A DNA stretch of 64,000 nucleotides from the NCBI RefSeq assembly GCF_001540865.1, contig NC_033636.1, positions 9,446,192-9,510,191 of the forward strand. The letters run 5' to 3'. Both the position numbers and the translations under genes were made by a program. Positions 11,801 to 25,203 of this stretch are shown here, one piece after another (position 1 is the stretch's first letter; each line of letters opens with the position of its first letter). Under the pieces are notes generated by a model that did no database searches, had not been told where the DNA came from, and was given only the letters and a program-made list of their open reading frames with translations. This DNA comes from Ananas comosus (lineage: Eukaryota > Streptophyta > Magnoliopsida > Poales > Bromeliaceae).

Positions 11801-13889
11801 TCGACCCCTGCGTCCTCATAATTAAACGATGCGGTCGCACTAACGGAGAGTTAGACGCCACAGGTACCGACACGAAATACGAGATACGATACATTTTTAA
11901 CACAATGATACAATAAGTTTCAAAAAGTTAGAATCTGTACACGACATAAACCCGTTAATAAAATAAAATATTATTAATATAATAATATACATATTTATTA
12001 TATATTAAATATTAATTTTGATAAAATATTACTATATTTTTTTTATATTAATGAATGTTAGTAAAATTTTTATTGATAGTTTATATATATTAAAAAAAAA
12101 ACTCTCCATTATACATAATTTATTTATATTGTCAAAAAAAATAAAATATTATATATATATATATAAATAANATATATATATTATTTGCATTATGAATCAA
12201 TATTAAATACGTATTCAAGGAATATCCGTTCGTATATGTCCCACACAAATATGCAAAACTTATAAAAGTATCCGTACGTAATTCATAGGAGGAGAGCAAA
12301 CCAGCGCGTGGGACGTGGGGACACTTTTTGGCCCCGTCCCATTCCCCACTTTTCACGGATGCGCTCACGTGCCTTGAGCTGCGTGGAAGCTTTATATACA
12401 TAAGTTATATAATAACATGTAAATATAATATTAATTAGGATAAATTATATTTCTGATTCTTAAACTATAAAATGTGTGATATTGTAATATTTTATATTAG
12501 TAATTTATTAATATTGAGCGGACTAAATTAGGCCCTGTGACTTGATGGTTATAATATAATTCGAAAAGTTCGAGTTAAAAATTATAATTAATTAAAGTTT
12601 GAAGACTGAAAGTGTAGTTTACTTTATAAATTAAGAGTAAGTCATATAGCTCAAGTTTTTGAAGAATATGGATTATTTTATTTCTTTAACTTGGTGTTAA
12701 AATCTTCTAAAGTTTTATGGGTTAAAAATATTATTTCTTAATAGCTTAAGATTTTATAGAGAATAACGATCATTTTATTTTATTTAACATGACCAACGCT
12801 CAAGTTAATTTTTCGGCTTCTATTTAAGTAGTAGTAATATTTTCAAAGGTTTTACTACAGCAGAAAGCATAGATGAGATTTTAGATCCTAAAACAAGAGC
12901 TAAAATTTACTAATTATATTTGGATGTGTGTTAAAAAAAATGTAGTCGTTAATTAGGTATATAGTAATATTAGTGTTGTTTCTGGTAGTACTAATAGAGA
13001 CAATAATTCATCAATTAGTAGCACACCTTATATTGCGTACGCCAAATAGCAGAAATCGAATTTTGTGGTCTAATAATTGCAGCTTCATTTCAGAGTTTCT
13101 TGTTCTGCTAAGAGAGAAATTATTAGAATAGTTTAAAATTAATGTTTCGTCTAATAACACGGCTGAAACGATCGTAAAACGCTTCTGTTTTTTGATTCAC
13201 CACTAACCCATTTAAATAGTAGTTATGTTAGGATACGCGATACTATTATACTTTTTTTTCTCATTTAATAAAATGCACAAAAAATCACATTGTATTTTAA
13301 AATACAGTAAAAAAACAAAACAAAACAAAACAAAAACAGCATTTAATCAAACTAAACAATTCCTTATTGTGGCCACGAATCTTAAGAATGGTTAGTGCTA
13401 AAGAAATAAGCTAAGAAGCTGCACCTTGTTGCCATGTCCTTTGTCATCTTATGTCACAAGGCTCATTTACAACTCTCTTTCTCTGATCTTTTGCACGTGG
13501 AGAACAAATGGGTCCTTTTTTTTTTTTTTCTTCTTTTCTTTTTTTTTCTTTGAGTCATCATAAGTTAAATGGATTGATTCAACGGAGACAGGGACTTGTG
13601 GTGCTCACGGAGGACTCTGTGTGGGAAATTAATAGTATGTGGACTCTGCCATGGTCGTCATGTATAGCAACTGGCCAAGTTGCATTTGAGCTCTTTAATT
13701 TGATTCACAGGAGAGGAATCAGGGAGAGAACAATCCAAGAACGATCCGGGCACAGGAATTAAATTATTCCGAACAATGTATGTATCACTTCGTTTATGTG
13801 CGGCCGCAGCAGCAGCAGCACTAGTATTGCTACTGCTACTGCAACTCTGACTCGTTTCACTACAATAACCATGGTTTTCCTACCAGTCT
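8890..13889. other. Intergenic DNA, 5 kb
   Basis: No convincing gene. It is AT-rich with microsatellite-like patches (AAATA repeats near 9490, TA/AT near 12150 with one N at 12171). A short GC-rich island at 11640-11830 has open frames on both strands but no recognisable domain. Confidence 0.5.
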
Positions 13890-14033
13890 TTGAGAGATAA
13901 GTAGCACGCTTCCCACTTCGTTTATTTCATTTAGAAATAAACTTAGCTGGAAATGTAAATCAAGTAGGATTCGAACTTGGGTCTCGTATACCAACCACCA
14001 AGCCCTTTGCCACTTGCTCTAGGGACGGTCGGT
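13890..14033 (-). mobile_element. tRNA-derived SINE
   Basis: Near-complete reverse copy: TTTGAGAGATAAGTAGCACG, TTTAGAAATAAACTTAGCTG, the B-box complement GGATTCGAACTTGGG and the head TTGCTCTAGGGACGGTCGG. The tail is short. No clear target-site duplication was found by eye. Confidence 0.85.
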
Positions 14034-15316
14034 TGAGAAAGTTATTTTTAAAGTTAAAAATATATTTAAAGGTGTTAACTTGGCTTGTTAATAACACTAC
14101 TAATTTCTTGTAAGATCATAGTTAAGCATATCACTCTTGCATATCCACTGCTTTATTTTTTTTAGCGTAGTATGAACGAAATAGATAGTTTGCTATTTTT
14201 TTCTTTCTAAAAAGGTTCTATCTGCGGTACTATAGCCTAGTTTATTTTTCACATACTGATGATGCTAAAAGCGACTTTGGGTTCAGAAAAACCTACCCCA
14301 AAAAAATTTAAAAAAAAAAAAAAAAAGAGGGAGGGAGGGAAAGTGGGAAACAATATCAGTACACCTGAATAGCTATCTCTGATCATTTTAATCCGGATCA
14401 GTTTGACCATAAAAGGTGATCTAAAATTACACACATTGGAGGTTAAGCACTTAAGCCGTACGCAATGCCAATTTTATGTACCAATAATTTTAAGTACCAA
14501 TGATTTTAGGTGCCAATAATATTTTGTAAGTTGGAGGATAAGCCCTATTTGTGAATGCACAATGGGAAGTCCAGAATAGTAACTCCTGGGCTTCGGGACA
14601 ACTGAGCTACGCATACGTTTGTTTAAGGCTTTCCATTCAATAATTTTTAAGTGCCCGTTGTATCATGTTTACTGGTTAACAATTTTGATGCATGTAATAA
14701 TACAATGAACTGCGTGCACCAGATTGATGCACAACTTCGAACATTTTCATAATATAATGGGGTATCATAGACATAGAAGTTAATTTTGCAGTGCTACAGA
14801 GTTACATAGATCAAATGAAAGCATCAAATATGCACACCTGCGCTCGCTGGTTTTGCAAAGAATCCTGTAAAAGTACATCCAATCTGAAGCAGAAAACCTC
14901 TCTATTCATAAAGCCGTTTGTTGATTACATTGATGAAGTGTGAAAAGAAAGAAAAAAATAATAAAGAAACGAAAAAACAAAAAAAATCCACTATACAGCA
15001 AGTCGCTGCTAAAACCGGGAGCTTTCCATGAACCTATCAAAATTATATACCAAAAAAAGATAAAAGAGGGGGAAAAAAGACATGCCAAGAAAATACCTCC
15101 GCATACAGGGCTCGGGACACCAAATTGCACGCCGACACTTCCGTATTCACAAGAAACTCACTCAACTCATCGCGCACACATTATCATTTCGGGTCCGGTT
15201 CCAGTTGCAATACTACCAAGAACCCACTATTTGATAACCCAATCATTATAACAACTCCTGCAATAGATATGATTGATGAACCATGAAGGATGTTAGGGTT
15301 CATTCTACGTCGTCAA
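14034..15316. other. Intergenic and 3' flank of the sorting nexin gene
   Basis: Nothing gene-like was seen apart from the probable 3' untranslated region of the minus-strand sorting nexin gene next to 15317. Confidence 0.5.
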
Positions 15317-18300
15317 TTACCCCACCGGCCCAAACTGCTCTTTTTCTTCATGAATTTGCCGTACAATGTCGTCCAGTTCTGGGAATGCTGCTAGGAGTAG
15401 TAGCTCTAGGAGTTCGAAGGCAAGCTGCTTTAAACAAACAGGGGACTGCATGGAAAAAGTAGAAAAAGATCGAACTATTAAGATGCCGTCAGTATCCTAT
15501 AACAACACTGTAGTGCCGGCTTTCCGGCTTATAGAATTGCTTCTCTACTCTAAGAAGAATATGTAGGTGGCTTGCGATTTGTCAGAAAGCAGAAATGAGC
15601 ATTTGGAACCCAGAAGCAATAGGCTGAGATCTGAGAAAAGCTATTTGAGTGATGACAATGGAAATGCAGGAGCTCCAGCCAGACATAAACAGGCCCTTAA
15701 GCAGCCTTACAGCTATTTAACTAGCAAGAAGCACCTGAAGCAGCACATCTAGAAGTTCCAACTTTTCTACCAGTGTCATGTTTAGAAACATTTAATGCTG
15801 AGGTGCTCTATTTTTAGGGTTACAACTTACCTGAAGAAAGAAATATATATCGTGAGCACATCTTTCGTACTCCTTTCTGCCCACAAGACTTACAAGAGCA
15901 GCAGGCGCCTTCTCTGTAAAATTCAGGTCCATTTTAAGTAGATAAAATAAAAGAGTATAACAAAAATCTACGTAAATTTTACTAGGAGAGCACTGGTAAT
16001 GACTATGGTATTAATTGTCATTAAGATGGTGCATGCTTGTATAGTTGCACTATTGCTCTAGCAGGCCATATACGTTTATTCAAGATATTTGTAACACTCT
16101 GACCTCCAATCAAAGATCAGTCAGTAGTCAATAGTTAGTAGCACTCTTTATTGACTAAGATTTTTCAACATCATTTAATTGTGTTGTCTTTCAGCAAAAT
16201 GCCAGAGAATAATGGACTTCTAACTTGCTAGAATAGGCCAGAGGAAGTGGAACATAAATCTTACCAACTATCAATTCGCGGACAAATTTTGCACGACGAG
16301 AAGCCTCTAGCTGTTGTTCCTCAGTCAATATGTTTCCCTTCATGCCATTGGCTGGAGCATCTGAAGAAGAAACTGTTGTTGCAGGTCTTCGTTTAGGATG
16401 CTTTGTTATGAAAATTCCATCAGGCCAGAGAATCTATTCAGGATCAAAATTGGAACCACATTGTATCAGATGCAAATATACTACACCTCGAATAAAGCAG
16501 ATACACTAAATTCAAAAGGCACCACTTCTTATGTAAAATTCAGAAGCAACAATTTTGAGATCTTTTTTCACAGCTGGAAGTGAAGACCTTTTGATTCCCA
16601 AAAGTATAAAGAAAAAATGAACAGTCAATAAGAGGTCCAATCATCCAAAATATTTGACAGGTATAATAGGAATATGAGTAAAGCTCAAGGACATACTTGC
16701 TCAACACGGTTTATTGCAGAAGCAATTACTGCTCCTTTTCTAAGAAACTGGATTTTCTCAATAAGCCAGTCATCAAACGCGTCGCCCATTCCCAATTGTA
16801 ATAGCTGCTTTGCTACCCAAAATGCTTGACGCCTAAAGTTCAGATATTAAAAATATTGAAATATGAAACTCCTGTTTCATCATGTTATCGCAGTAAAAGC
16901 TAAAAAGTAATGACTCAGCCAGTCTTTTCAGTTAGGTAGTAAAATCAATTTACCTGATCCAGCCACCATCATGAAGCTGAAAAATGACATCAACCAAATT
17001 CAATATGGGGACACTAAGATTTGGAGGCGTCCACTGCATTAAGAAGACGAGTAGTTAACACAGACAGCAAAGACAAATAGTTAACACAGGACAATTCTTG
17101 CGAAATGCGTAGCAATTTTTTAAGTCATACTACTCAAGAGTTACATCAGCCAAGTAGTTAACATGGATAGCACAATAGGTTCAAGTAAAATCTGGAGTAA
17201 TAATATGGCTGGTGTTAGATGAAAGTGATATATAACTTACTTCAGTAGGTGTAATTGAATCCCCTGAATTCCCCATATTTTCAACAATCTGAGGAGCCTC
17301 TTGTGGACTATTATTTTCTTCAGAGAGAACTTTCTTAGGTTTGCCTGAGTTATTGGACGAAAAAATATTGTTTCTGCTTTCAGAATCACTCCCTACATTA
17401 TCTTGGTATAACTTTGGATATTCTTTTTTAGGATTCATTCCTGTGTTTTGTTCCAAGTTTCCTTTCCACAATTTAAAACCATCAGATTCATTGTAGTTCT
17501 TATTCATTCTTATAGCATCTTCTTTACTTGCGTTCAGATTCTGTCCTATGGAAGATAAATAAGTGTTCAAATCCTCAGTCGAACTGGAAATCTTTGCACC
17601 CTTCTCATATGGCTTATCATCCAAGGCAACTGCAAAAGATATTAAATCACAAGGAGATTTGAGTTAGTAATAACAGATAATCTAAGAAATTCTAGTGGAA
17701 GAATCCTCGGAGAAGGAAAAGAAAAGAAAAGGATTACCAGACAAAGTTTGCACGATGGAGAGGGAATCAGTGAACATGTATGTCTGCAATAGAAGTATCA
17801 TGTTACCACGTTACTCTATCTTAGATTATACTGAATATAAGTATCAGATAAGACTAAAAAATATTGAAAAAGAGTCCTAACCTGTGAATCGACACTTAGG
17901 AAATCCCAGACTTCTATAGAACCTGATACAGTAGGAATTTGAAGAAGCTTCTGCATGATCGGAAAGGTAAAATGTTATCAAAAGACTAAAGCAGCCTAAC
18001 AGAGGAACAAAGGCAGCAGAAAAAAAAAATAAGTTAAGCAAGGGGAAGTAAGAGCACACCTTTAAATAAATGTCGAGCAATTTACATCTTTCTTGAACAA
18101 CAGGAACCTCTAGTCCAGATGACAGGAAATGTTTTGGAGGTAAGCTAAGATTATATTCTGGAAATTCCTTCAAACGCCGATGTAGGTCCTCAAAATGACG
18201 AAATCTAGTGAAAACAATTGATCAGGACAATCTACATATATATAAAAGAAGAACATACATTGCTGTAAGGCACGAATAAATACAGAGAGGCAGAAGTCAC

Positions 18301-21300
18301 AGGGAAAAAAAAAAAAAACATGAGTAGGTACAGGAGAGAAAGGCAGAAGCCTCATAAAGAGAGAGAAAAAAAAAAAAATTTAAAGAGTAGGTATGTGATC
18401 CAAAAGAGAAAACCATTATTTTCTTTGCAAATACCTCCTTTTGATGGACCAGCTATTGCTGTTTGCATCCGTCACAGCAATGGAATAAACAGCAAACATT
18501 CCCGAACCACTCTTCACAATATTGGCCCCTATTACCTGTATTATGAAATCAGCTTACATCTTCCATTTATCAGTAGTTACACTTCCCAAAATTTAATATA
18601 TTAATACTTTGAAAGGCAAAAGTCTACCAAGAAGTACCTCACATCTTAACTTTATAAAAGAATCGGCCAAGACATTGTTGTCGGGATATTTCAACGAATA
18701 AGATGACTCGGAAGCTGAAAAGGATGATAAAGAAGAGGCATCTGCTCCGCTAAAAGTTCTATCCAAAGCTTCCATCTCAGGGTCATAGCTCAGGTCCTCT
18801 GTTCTTGAATTACCTTTTGCTGGATTAAGTATATCCTGACCATCTCCAGTCAAGAAAGAGGTTCTTTCAACCTCTTGCCACAATGGTACCTTCAGCCTGC
18901 TCGACCTAGACCTTTTTCTTCCTGATGAGGTTCTCATTGTCCACGGATTGCGAGCATGGCTTTTGCCACTCTTCTTCGGGTCACGGAAATCAGAAGCTTC
19001 TAGAGGATGCCGGATGTGTGATGAGCCAATATTTCCTCTACTTTTGCTTTCCCAGACTCTCGTTCCAGGAGAATCAAGACCCATCACGGTACTGTTCTCA
19101 TCATCAGTAGGATAAGAACTCTCACTGTCTGGTCCAACCTCTTCATTATTGTTCTCTTCTCTTTCTTGGTATGAAATATTTGTATCGTGATTTAAGCCAT
19201 TAGAAATATCATGTGGAGATGGAATTTCAGTATGTATAGTGGCATTGTGCTTGTGGTATTGTATCGAACTATTATACGGCAACACAGGAGGATGAGCAGT
19301 GTGAGTATTGCCAGTAGATATGTTCTGCGCAGGTCGTTTCGTCACTTGATTAGTGCTTTCCTTCTTTTTGTAATTTCTTCCTTTAGCCCAAATATTGTCC
19401 AGATGCTCCGGTGCAAGAGCTTGACTCTTCCTTTTCGAAAATATATCCAATGCTTGTGCCCACTCACTGCCAGAACTGTGTATTCCATTCTTCTTTCCGC
19501 TAATATTTTGAGTATCTAGGGATAAACTGGTAGTTGAAGACAGCTGATTATTGCTCTTAGGCACATCTGTTTTGGATTGGTCGTGCCTAAGCTGCACGAG
19601 TTCAACTCCCGGACTCGAGCGATCCATTAACGCGGCAATTTGGTCTGCTGATGGCATAGGAGGCCCATTTTGCTTGGCTACAGATGACTCTTCTGCCGAT
19701 GTTGTCGTTCTTTTTGCAGACTTGTTGGCATAAGAAAGAGCCAAAGCTTCAATCCGTTCATTGATAAATCTGAAAAGCACATTAAGTTTGCAACCTATCA
19801 GTGGACAAATGAAGTGAGAATCAAGAAACTGGAGCTGATAACAATAAGCAACTACCTTGGGTTAGCTAAGTTTAGAACAGGTCTGAGAACTGCACATGCT
19901 AGAAGTTCTCTAGCAGTATATCTGAAGAAAGAGCATTGTAGATCTTCAGGCTTTAGAGTAATAGAGATAAGCCCGTTGGCAAACTGCTGCAAAACCTAGA
20001 GAATCAAAATATAAGGCATATGTCACTATTGACTGCTTCAAAGTTCATCGAGAGGATTTACGTGCAGCAGATCAGTTCAATCAACCTAACTAGCAAAATG
20101 TGGGAATATGTGTAAGGCCTTCAAATTTGCATCCACCATTTTTTCCGCGAAATGTAACTTAAAATCCACCAGAAATAATAGTTCTTAGTAGGCCTACATA
20201 TAAAAGAATCTTGGTTGACTAACAACAAAGAAAAGAGAACTTATGAGGGATTAGACAACCTTGTGTTCAGCATGGAACGAAAACAAAGCTGGGTGCAACT
20301 TGTTTTCAGCTGCGAGGACTAGTTTGAGTTCAGCATCGCGGCTATCAACTGATAGATTTACAAAGTTCTGCTTCCCAATCTTAGCTTGGCAGAAATAGTA
20401 AAGCTCTAATTGCCTACATATGAGATTGATGATATCCCTGCAAAAAAGTAGATAATTTATAGCATAAATATTAAGCAGATATTTACAAAACAGTTCAAAA
20501 TATGTCAAAATGAAAAAGAGGTATCTGAAACCTGGTGAGAAGGTTGATAAGATTTACATCCCTCGCACGACTTGAAATTTCTCCAAGGACATTGTTCATA
20601 ATATTTACTAGTTCTTCTGGAGCATCTTTATCAGGTGTTATACGGGAGTACCAAAGATCAGTTATCCACTCAGAAACTAAGTGTCTTGTAAACTGCTCAA
20701 TTGCTGCTTCAACTGCTAGGGAATTCACCTTCTTTCTCCACTCTGACTTTTCCGACTTGTCCAAAGAAAATTCGCGAAGTTCAAGTGATTTCCTTTTCAC
20801 AGATTGATCAACCAAGGAATCTGTGTTACATGGTATAGTCTTTCTTCGAATATCAAGGTCGAGTAGCATATAACGACAAAAAATGATCAAGGAAGCGGCA
20901 GCAGGCAGGTTAATCCAAACTGAGGAGCTCGTCACTGAGATTGAAAACTCAATGCTGGTAGGTAATCCAAAAGTAGCAAAAACGAGATAAAGGTCGACTA
21001 AGACTAAATCAAATTCATTATCATTCTATCACTCTATTACAAAGGTGCACTTAACTTTGCCATGAAAATTGTTACATTCAAATCATCGCTATTGACGAAT
21101 AATTCCTTTTCTCTAACATGTAGTGGAGAGGTTGAAGCTCTTATAAGCTTCATACAAATCTCAGTTTGGCACGCAATTTAGCATTTTCAGCTTCCTGGTG
21201 AGCCCAAACAGTCAGAGAGTTAGCCTCAATACAGGCATGTTTTTTCTATACCAAGGTCATTGCTTTGTGACCCCACTCATACTGTTGCACCAATGAAGAA

Positions 21301-22013
21301 AATTTACAAAACAATAAACATTGGAGAAACCACAAGATCTGACAGTATATAATTTAACTTCTTCTCTTATAAATCACACATGTATATAGTTGATAATATA
21401 CGAATAATACATTTTTAATTATTTATTTATTTTTTCATAAGTCACTATTATACAGGAGGTACTTGATATCCAATTTTACTGGTGGATTATCATCAGGTAA
21501 CACCGTCTAAAACCATACATATGAAAAAAAAAGAAAAAAAAAAAATGTGGCGTCGAACTGAACACACTTGTGTATACGGCCTAAATTATGGCAAACATCT
21601 AAAAATTAGACCTCTAAACTAATAAATTCAATAAATCCTCAATTCAACCAATATGCAGCAGAACCCCATAGAAACCAAAGAATACCAACGAAAGGACCTA
21701 CAGAGACCTGTAACCCTATAGCAGTTCTAATTCGAGGTGATCCAATTCAGATTCTACTCACTGTACCGATGCATCTTCTAAGAAACTCCGATCGCTCAAC
21801 AAACAACAATTCATATAAGAGAATCGAACACTTAGCATGGAATTCGAGAAGAAGCGATCGAAGAGGTTGCGGATAGGCATCGTAAGAGAAGAGGGAAACG
21901 AGGAGCTCACGCGACATGAGATAGGAGAGGCCGAAGACGCATATGAGGAGGAGCACGATGCGCTTCTTCGCCTCCTCCGCCAAGTCCCGCATCGTCCGCC
22001 TCCCCGTACTCAT
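15317..22013 (-). CDS. Sorting nexin with PXA, PX and Nexin_C domains (SNX13/19/25-like), 15 exons, about 1100 aa
   Basis: Probable phosphoinositide-binding membrane-trafficking protein; plant family represented by Arabidopsis At1g15240 and At2g15900. Exons (descending): 22013-21911, 20934-20532, 20437-20260, 19995-19856, 19769-18638, 18535-18435, 18204-18060, 17950-17882, 17783-17738, 17629-17241, 17033-16954, 16832-16697, 16433-16265, 15913-15831, 15445-15317. All junctions are GT-AG and the joined frame closes at 1100 codons plus stop. Residues about 17-52 form a hydrophobic hairpin (RIVLLLICVFGLSYL, then INLPAAASLIIFC), a likely membrane anchor. PXA spans about 105-275, a Ser-rich linker exon about 275-650, PX about 650-760 (WSIKRR, FRHFEDLHRRL, LPPKHF) and Nexin_C about 925-1075 (RRQAFWVAKQLLQLGMGDAF). 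The start MSTGRRTMRDLAEEAKKR matches the family N-terminus. Function in plants is inferred from domains. Confidence 0.9.
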
Positions 22014-22617
22014 CTCCGCCCCCTCTCCCGATCGAAGTCGCGGGGCAAGGCGGGATCAAAACCCTCGGCGAAGCGCCTTCATGGGGATCTCTCGAGCCGA
22101 TCCACGCGATCCCCCCCCCTCCTCGCGGAGAAGGGGAAGGGGAAGGAGAAGAGAGAGAGAGAAGAGAACGAGGGTTTGGAGGAGGAGGAGGAGGAGGAGG
22201 AGGAGGAAGAGGGAGACGGTGACGATATACAGATTACAGAGTGGAGGGACAGAGGGAGAAGGCCGAGCGTTGGGTTCGTTTCCCGGTTCGCACCGTCCTT
22301 GGTACCCTTTTCTCCGTTAGTCCTCTCCGTCGCGAGTCGCGACGTGGGCCAGATGCCGCGGTTTCGTTGCGAAATTACGGAATTGCCAACGAGCAACGGG
22401 AGTATATTGTATGGACCTGGTTTACCACGTCACCGGTGGACCAAGGCTGTTATAATACAGTTTGGAGCAAGAAACCTCTCATAGGACTTGTATTCTCTAA
22501 CTATCAAATATTAGGACTCAGCAACTAATTGATTTGCATTCTAAACTTTAAGCATAGGTTTGGTTTATATAAGACTTTAAAGCATATTAGATGCACATAT
22601 CAATTTTGATAAAAAAT
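22014..22617. other. 5' flank of the sorting nexin gene
   Basis: A GC-rich leader with AGG/GAG-type triplet repeats at about 22170-22210 precedes the ATG on the minus strand. Frames in this stretch are triplet-repeat shadows; no separate gene is supported. Confidence 0.5.
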
Positions 22618-22627
22618 TAATACAGCA

Positions 22628-22780
22628 CCGACCGTTCCTAGAGCAAGTGGCAAAGAACGTGATGGTTGATACCCGAGATCCAAGTTCGAATCCAAGTTGA
22701 TTCACATTTCCAGCTAAGTTTATTTATAAATGAAATAAACGAAATAGGTAGCGTGCTACCTATCTCTCAAAAAAAAAATT
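22628..22780 (+). mobile_element. tRNA-derived SINE, full length with target-site duplication
   Basis: Forward copy: head CCGACCGTTCCTAGAGCAAG, B box AGTTCGAATCC, body TTTATTTATAAATGAAATAA, end GTGCTACCTATCTCTC and an A tail. A 10 bp duplication TAATACAGCA flanks it at 22618-22627 and 22783-22792. Confidence 0.9.
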
Positions 22781-22792
22781 AATAATACAGCA

Positions 22793-23767
22793 AAACGAAT
22801 ACACTAATCATAACAAATTTATTGTGATCATAAAATAATTGATAGAGAAAATGTGAATTAATTGTGAAATATCATATTCAAGGCTGCGAATCTAATTTAA
22901 AGTTTAAAGTGATAGATGAAAATTTTATTATCAACTTCTAATTAAGTTTAATATAGGTCTATTATTTTAATAAGTAATTTCTAAGCTTTTAAGCCCACTC
23001 TTTACCTTTTACACCGCTTCGGTCTACTGGACCGAGCTCAAGCGATATTTTCCCGCGAACAGGGAAATTTATGGCAATTAAAGCGTGAGAAGTGTGGAGT
23101 GACAAGAAACCCAAAACTTAGACCAGTGAATGTGACCGAGATTCTCAATACACTAGATGAGAGTATTTAACTCACCCTTGGCCCACGTGGGCGTCACAAA
23201 AGTGGTGGTGCGCAAAGTGGGTCGGATCTAATAGTCACAAATCTCTACAGTATGATGGAAAGGTGTAGCCGTGTAGGTGGAATGTTTAATTGCTAAGATG
23301 GGATTTTGTACAGTAAAGCAAAGTAAGATGTTTGGTAAATTTTAATTAATATCTTTTTTCGGGGTTATAATTACGATTCTATATATTATTTACACTTATT
23401 TAATTAAAATTGTCCATCTCTGCATATTAGTAAATTTATAGAAAGCATAAGTTGGCACAGTTTTATTATTCTAAATTAAATGGCTGAGGTAATCCAATTG
23501 ACGATTTTGTTAATTGGAAGTGAAGTTGTTAGTCAATTTAGTCTTTAGCTGGTACTACATCTCTAGCCTTCTAGAACTTAGATTCTAGATGGATGTTTAA
23601 TAAATTAAGTTAATATAAATTGTGATGCTGTATGGTTAGAAGGAGAAATTCTTACTATTATGACTAAGTCTACATATGATAAATAGATCAATCACATGGA
23701 AAGAACATATTTTCTTTTTTTAAAAAGTAATTAAGATATGTTGATAAAAGCTGAACAAATTTTCTGA
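22793..23767. other. Intergenic DNA
   Basis: No gene, RNA or recognisable element was seen. It forms part of the divergent intergenic region between the sorting nexin and AP-4 beta genes. Confidence 0.5.
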
Positions 23768-24380
23768 GGGCTTTTCTTTTTGCATTTAGCATCTTTAGAT
23801 TTTTTTTTTTTCTACAAATAGCCTTATAAAATTTATATTTGCAAGATTGGTCTTATCCCCGCCATGCAAGCGCCACGTGAGCGTCGATGGTGATGGAGGT
23901 TGAAATGAACGCGGTGAATCATTCACCGTGTTGGAATACGGTAAATGATTCACCATATTCTTTCTAAATCTTTTTTTTTCTGAGAAAATGGTAGCATATT
24001 ACCCGCTTCGTTTATGACATTTAGAAATAAACTTAGCTGGAAATGTGAATCAATTAGGATTTGAAATTGGGTCTCGGGTACCAACCACTAAGTCCTTTTG
24101 CCACTTGCGCTAGGGACGGTCGGTTATCATTCCTAAATCTTAAACCCAAAATATTACGTAATACCGTCGTAGGAAAATAATAAAACACGATGAACCATTC
24201 ACCGTATTTGGACATGATGATACGGTGAATGATTCATCATGTTAATCCTAAACTGCCGCTCACATGGCGCTTGCGTTGCATTTGCGTGGTAGAAATAGGG
24301 CCAATATTGCAAACATAAATTTTGTAGGATTATTTATAAAAAAAGAAAATTATGAGAAGGTTAAATGCAAAAAAAAACCC
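23768..24380. mobile_element. Long-terminal-inverted-repeat element with GGTGAATCATTCACC palindromes
   Basis: The ends are inverted: TTTGCATTTAGC near the left end and TTAAATGCAAAA near the right. Both arms then carry a short 'gene-free' block (GCAAGCGCCACGTGAGCG / GGCGCTTGC) and two imperfect copies of the palindrome GGTGAATCATTCACC. Order and spacing match the element at 57143-57935, so the two are one family. This copy is more decayed and is interrupted by a SINE at 23971-24124. A short imprecise flanking repeat (ATTTTCTGA / ATTTTGACT) may be a decayed target-site duplication. Confidence 0.75.
23971..24124 (-). mobile_element. SINE nested inside the foldback element
   Basis: Reverse copy with T-run, GAAAATGGTAGCATATTACC, TTTAGAAATAAACTTAGCTG, a decayed B box and the head TTGCGCTAGGGACGGTCGG. 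The flanks TTCTAAATCT and TTCCTAAATCT look like a slightly diverged target-site duplication, so the SINE inserted after the foldback element. Confidence 0.85.
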
Positions 24381-25203
24381 ATTTTGACTATGGGAAAGGA
24401 AAATATCTTTAAATAGAGTAAGTGATTTGCAAGTAATTAGTTATTCATTTTAACAATAAGCATAGTTTAATATGTAAAGGCAAATCAAATAATTGGTTTT
24501 TCTATATTTCATAACTCACATTGATAATCTTAGATGGAGAGCTTTTATTTGTCTATTTTTTTGTTTTTTTGAACAACTTCGACAGAAAATAGATGCAAAG
24601 ACTCAAAAAATCTCTTTTTTTTTCCTCCTCGAAGGATAGTAATGAGACCTTGATTAATAATTTTAATTTTACTTTTTTCCTATTTATAAGCTTAGTTGAT
24701 TAGATAAATGAATTTTCTTAGTCTAAGAGCTTAATGGATGAGTTTTCAATCAGTCAAGGCATAGCAAAACTACATTTTTTTTATGCTGCATAAGTATAAT
24801 GACACATAATTGCAAGTATTTTTTTTTCACTATTAGAGCTATATTTTGGGAAATTTTTCACTTTATGAATTTCGACAAGAGAATATTTGATCCTGGGTTA
24901 CAACAAAAATTATTCTTTTTATTTCGAAATGACGATTTAGAGAATTTCTTGTTTCTACAATTAAATTCAATGAATCAAAATTAAAATTTCAAAAAAAAAA
25001 TGGCCTCAGTTGCAAAAATACAAAGGAAGTGGCCTTTATTTGCGAAATGGCCTACAATGTAAATCAAGCTAAACAAAGTAACACACTGTAGAATTGGAAG
25101 CATCATCATCGTTCTCCCACGCCATACGACCCCTCCCCTCGATCAAAAAACAAAAAATCGAAAAAAAATACAGAGCACTTCCGAAGCTCCGCCGAGATCG
25201 GCC
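24381..25203. other. Intergenic and 5' flank of the AP-4 beta gene
   Basis: AT-rich DNA turning GC-rich towards the ATG at 25204. No separate gene was seen. Confidence 0.5.

Noticed and set aside
22079..22484. Glu-rich and Ser-rich frames upstream of the sorting nexin
   Set aside because: Frames of a GAG/CTC triplet repeat in the leader; no domain.
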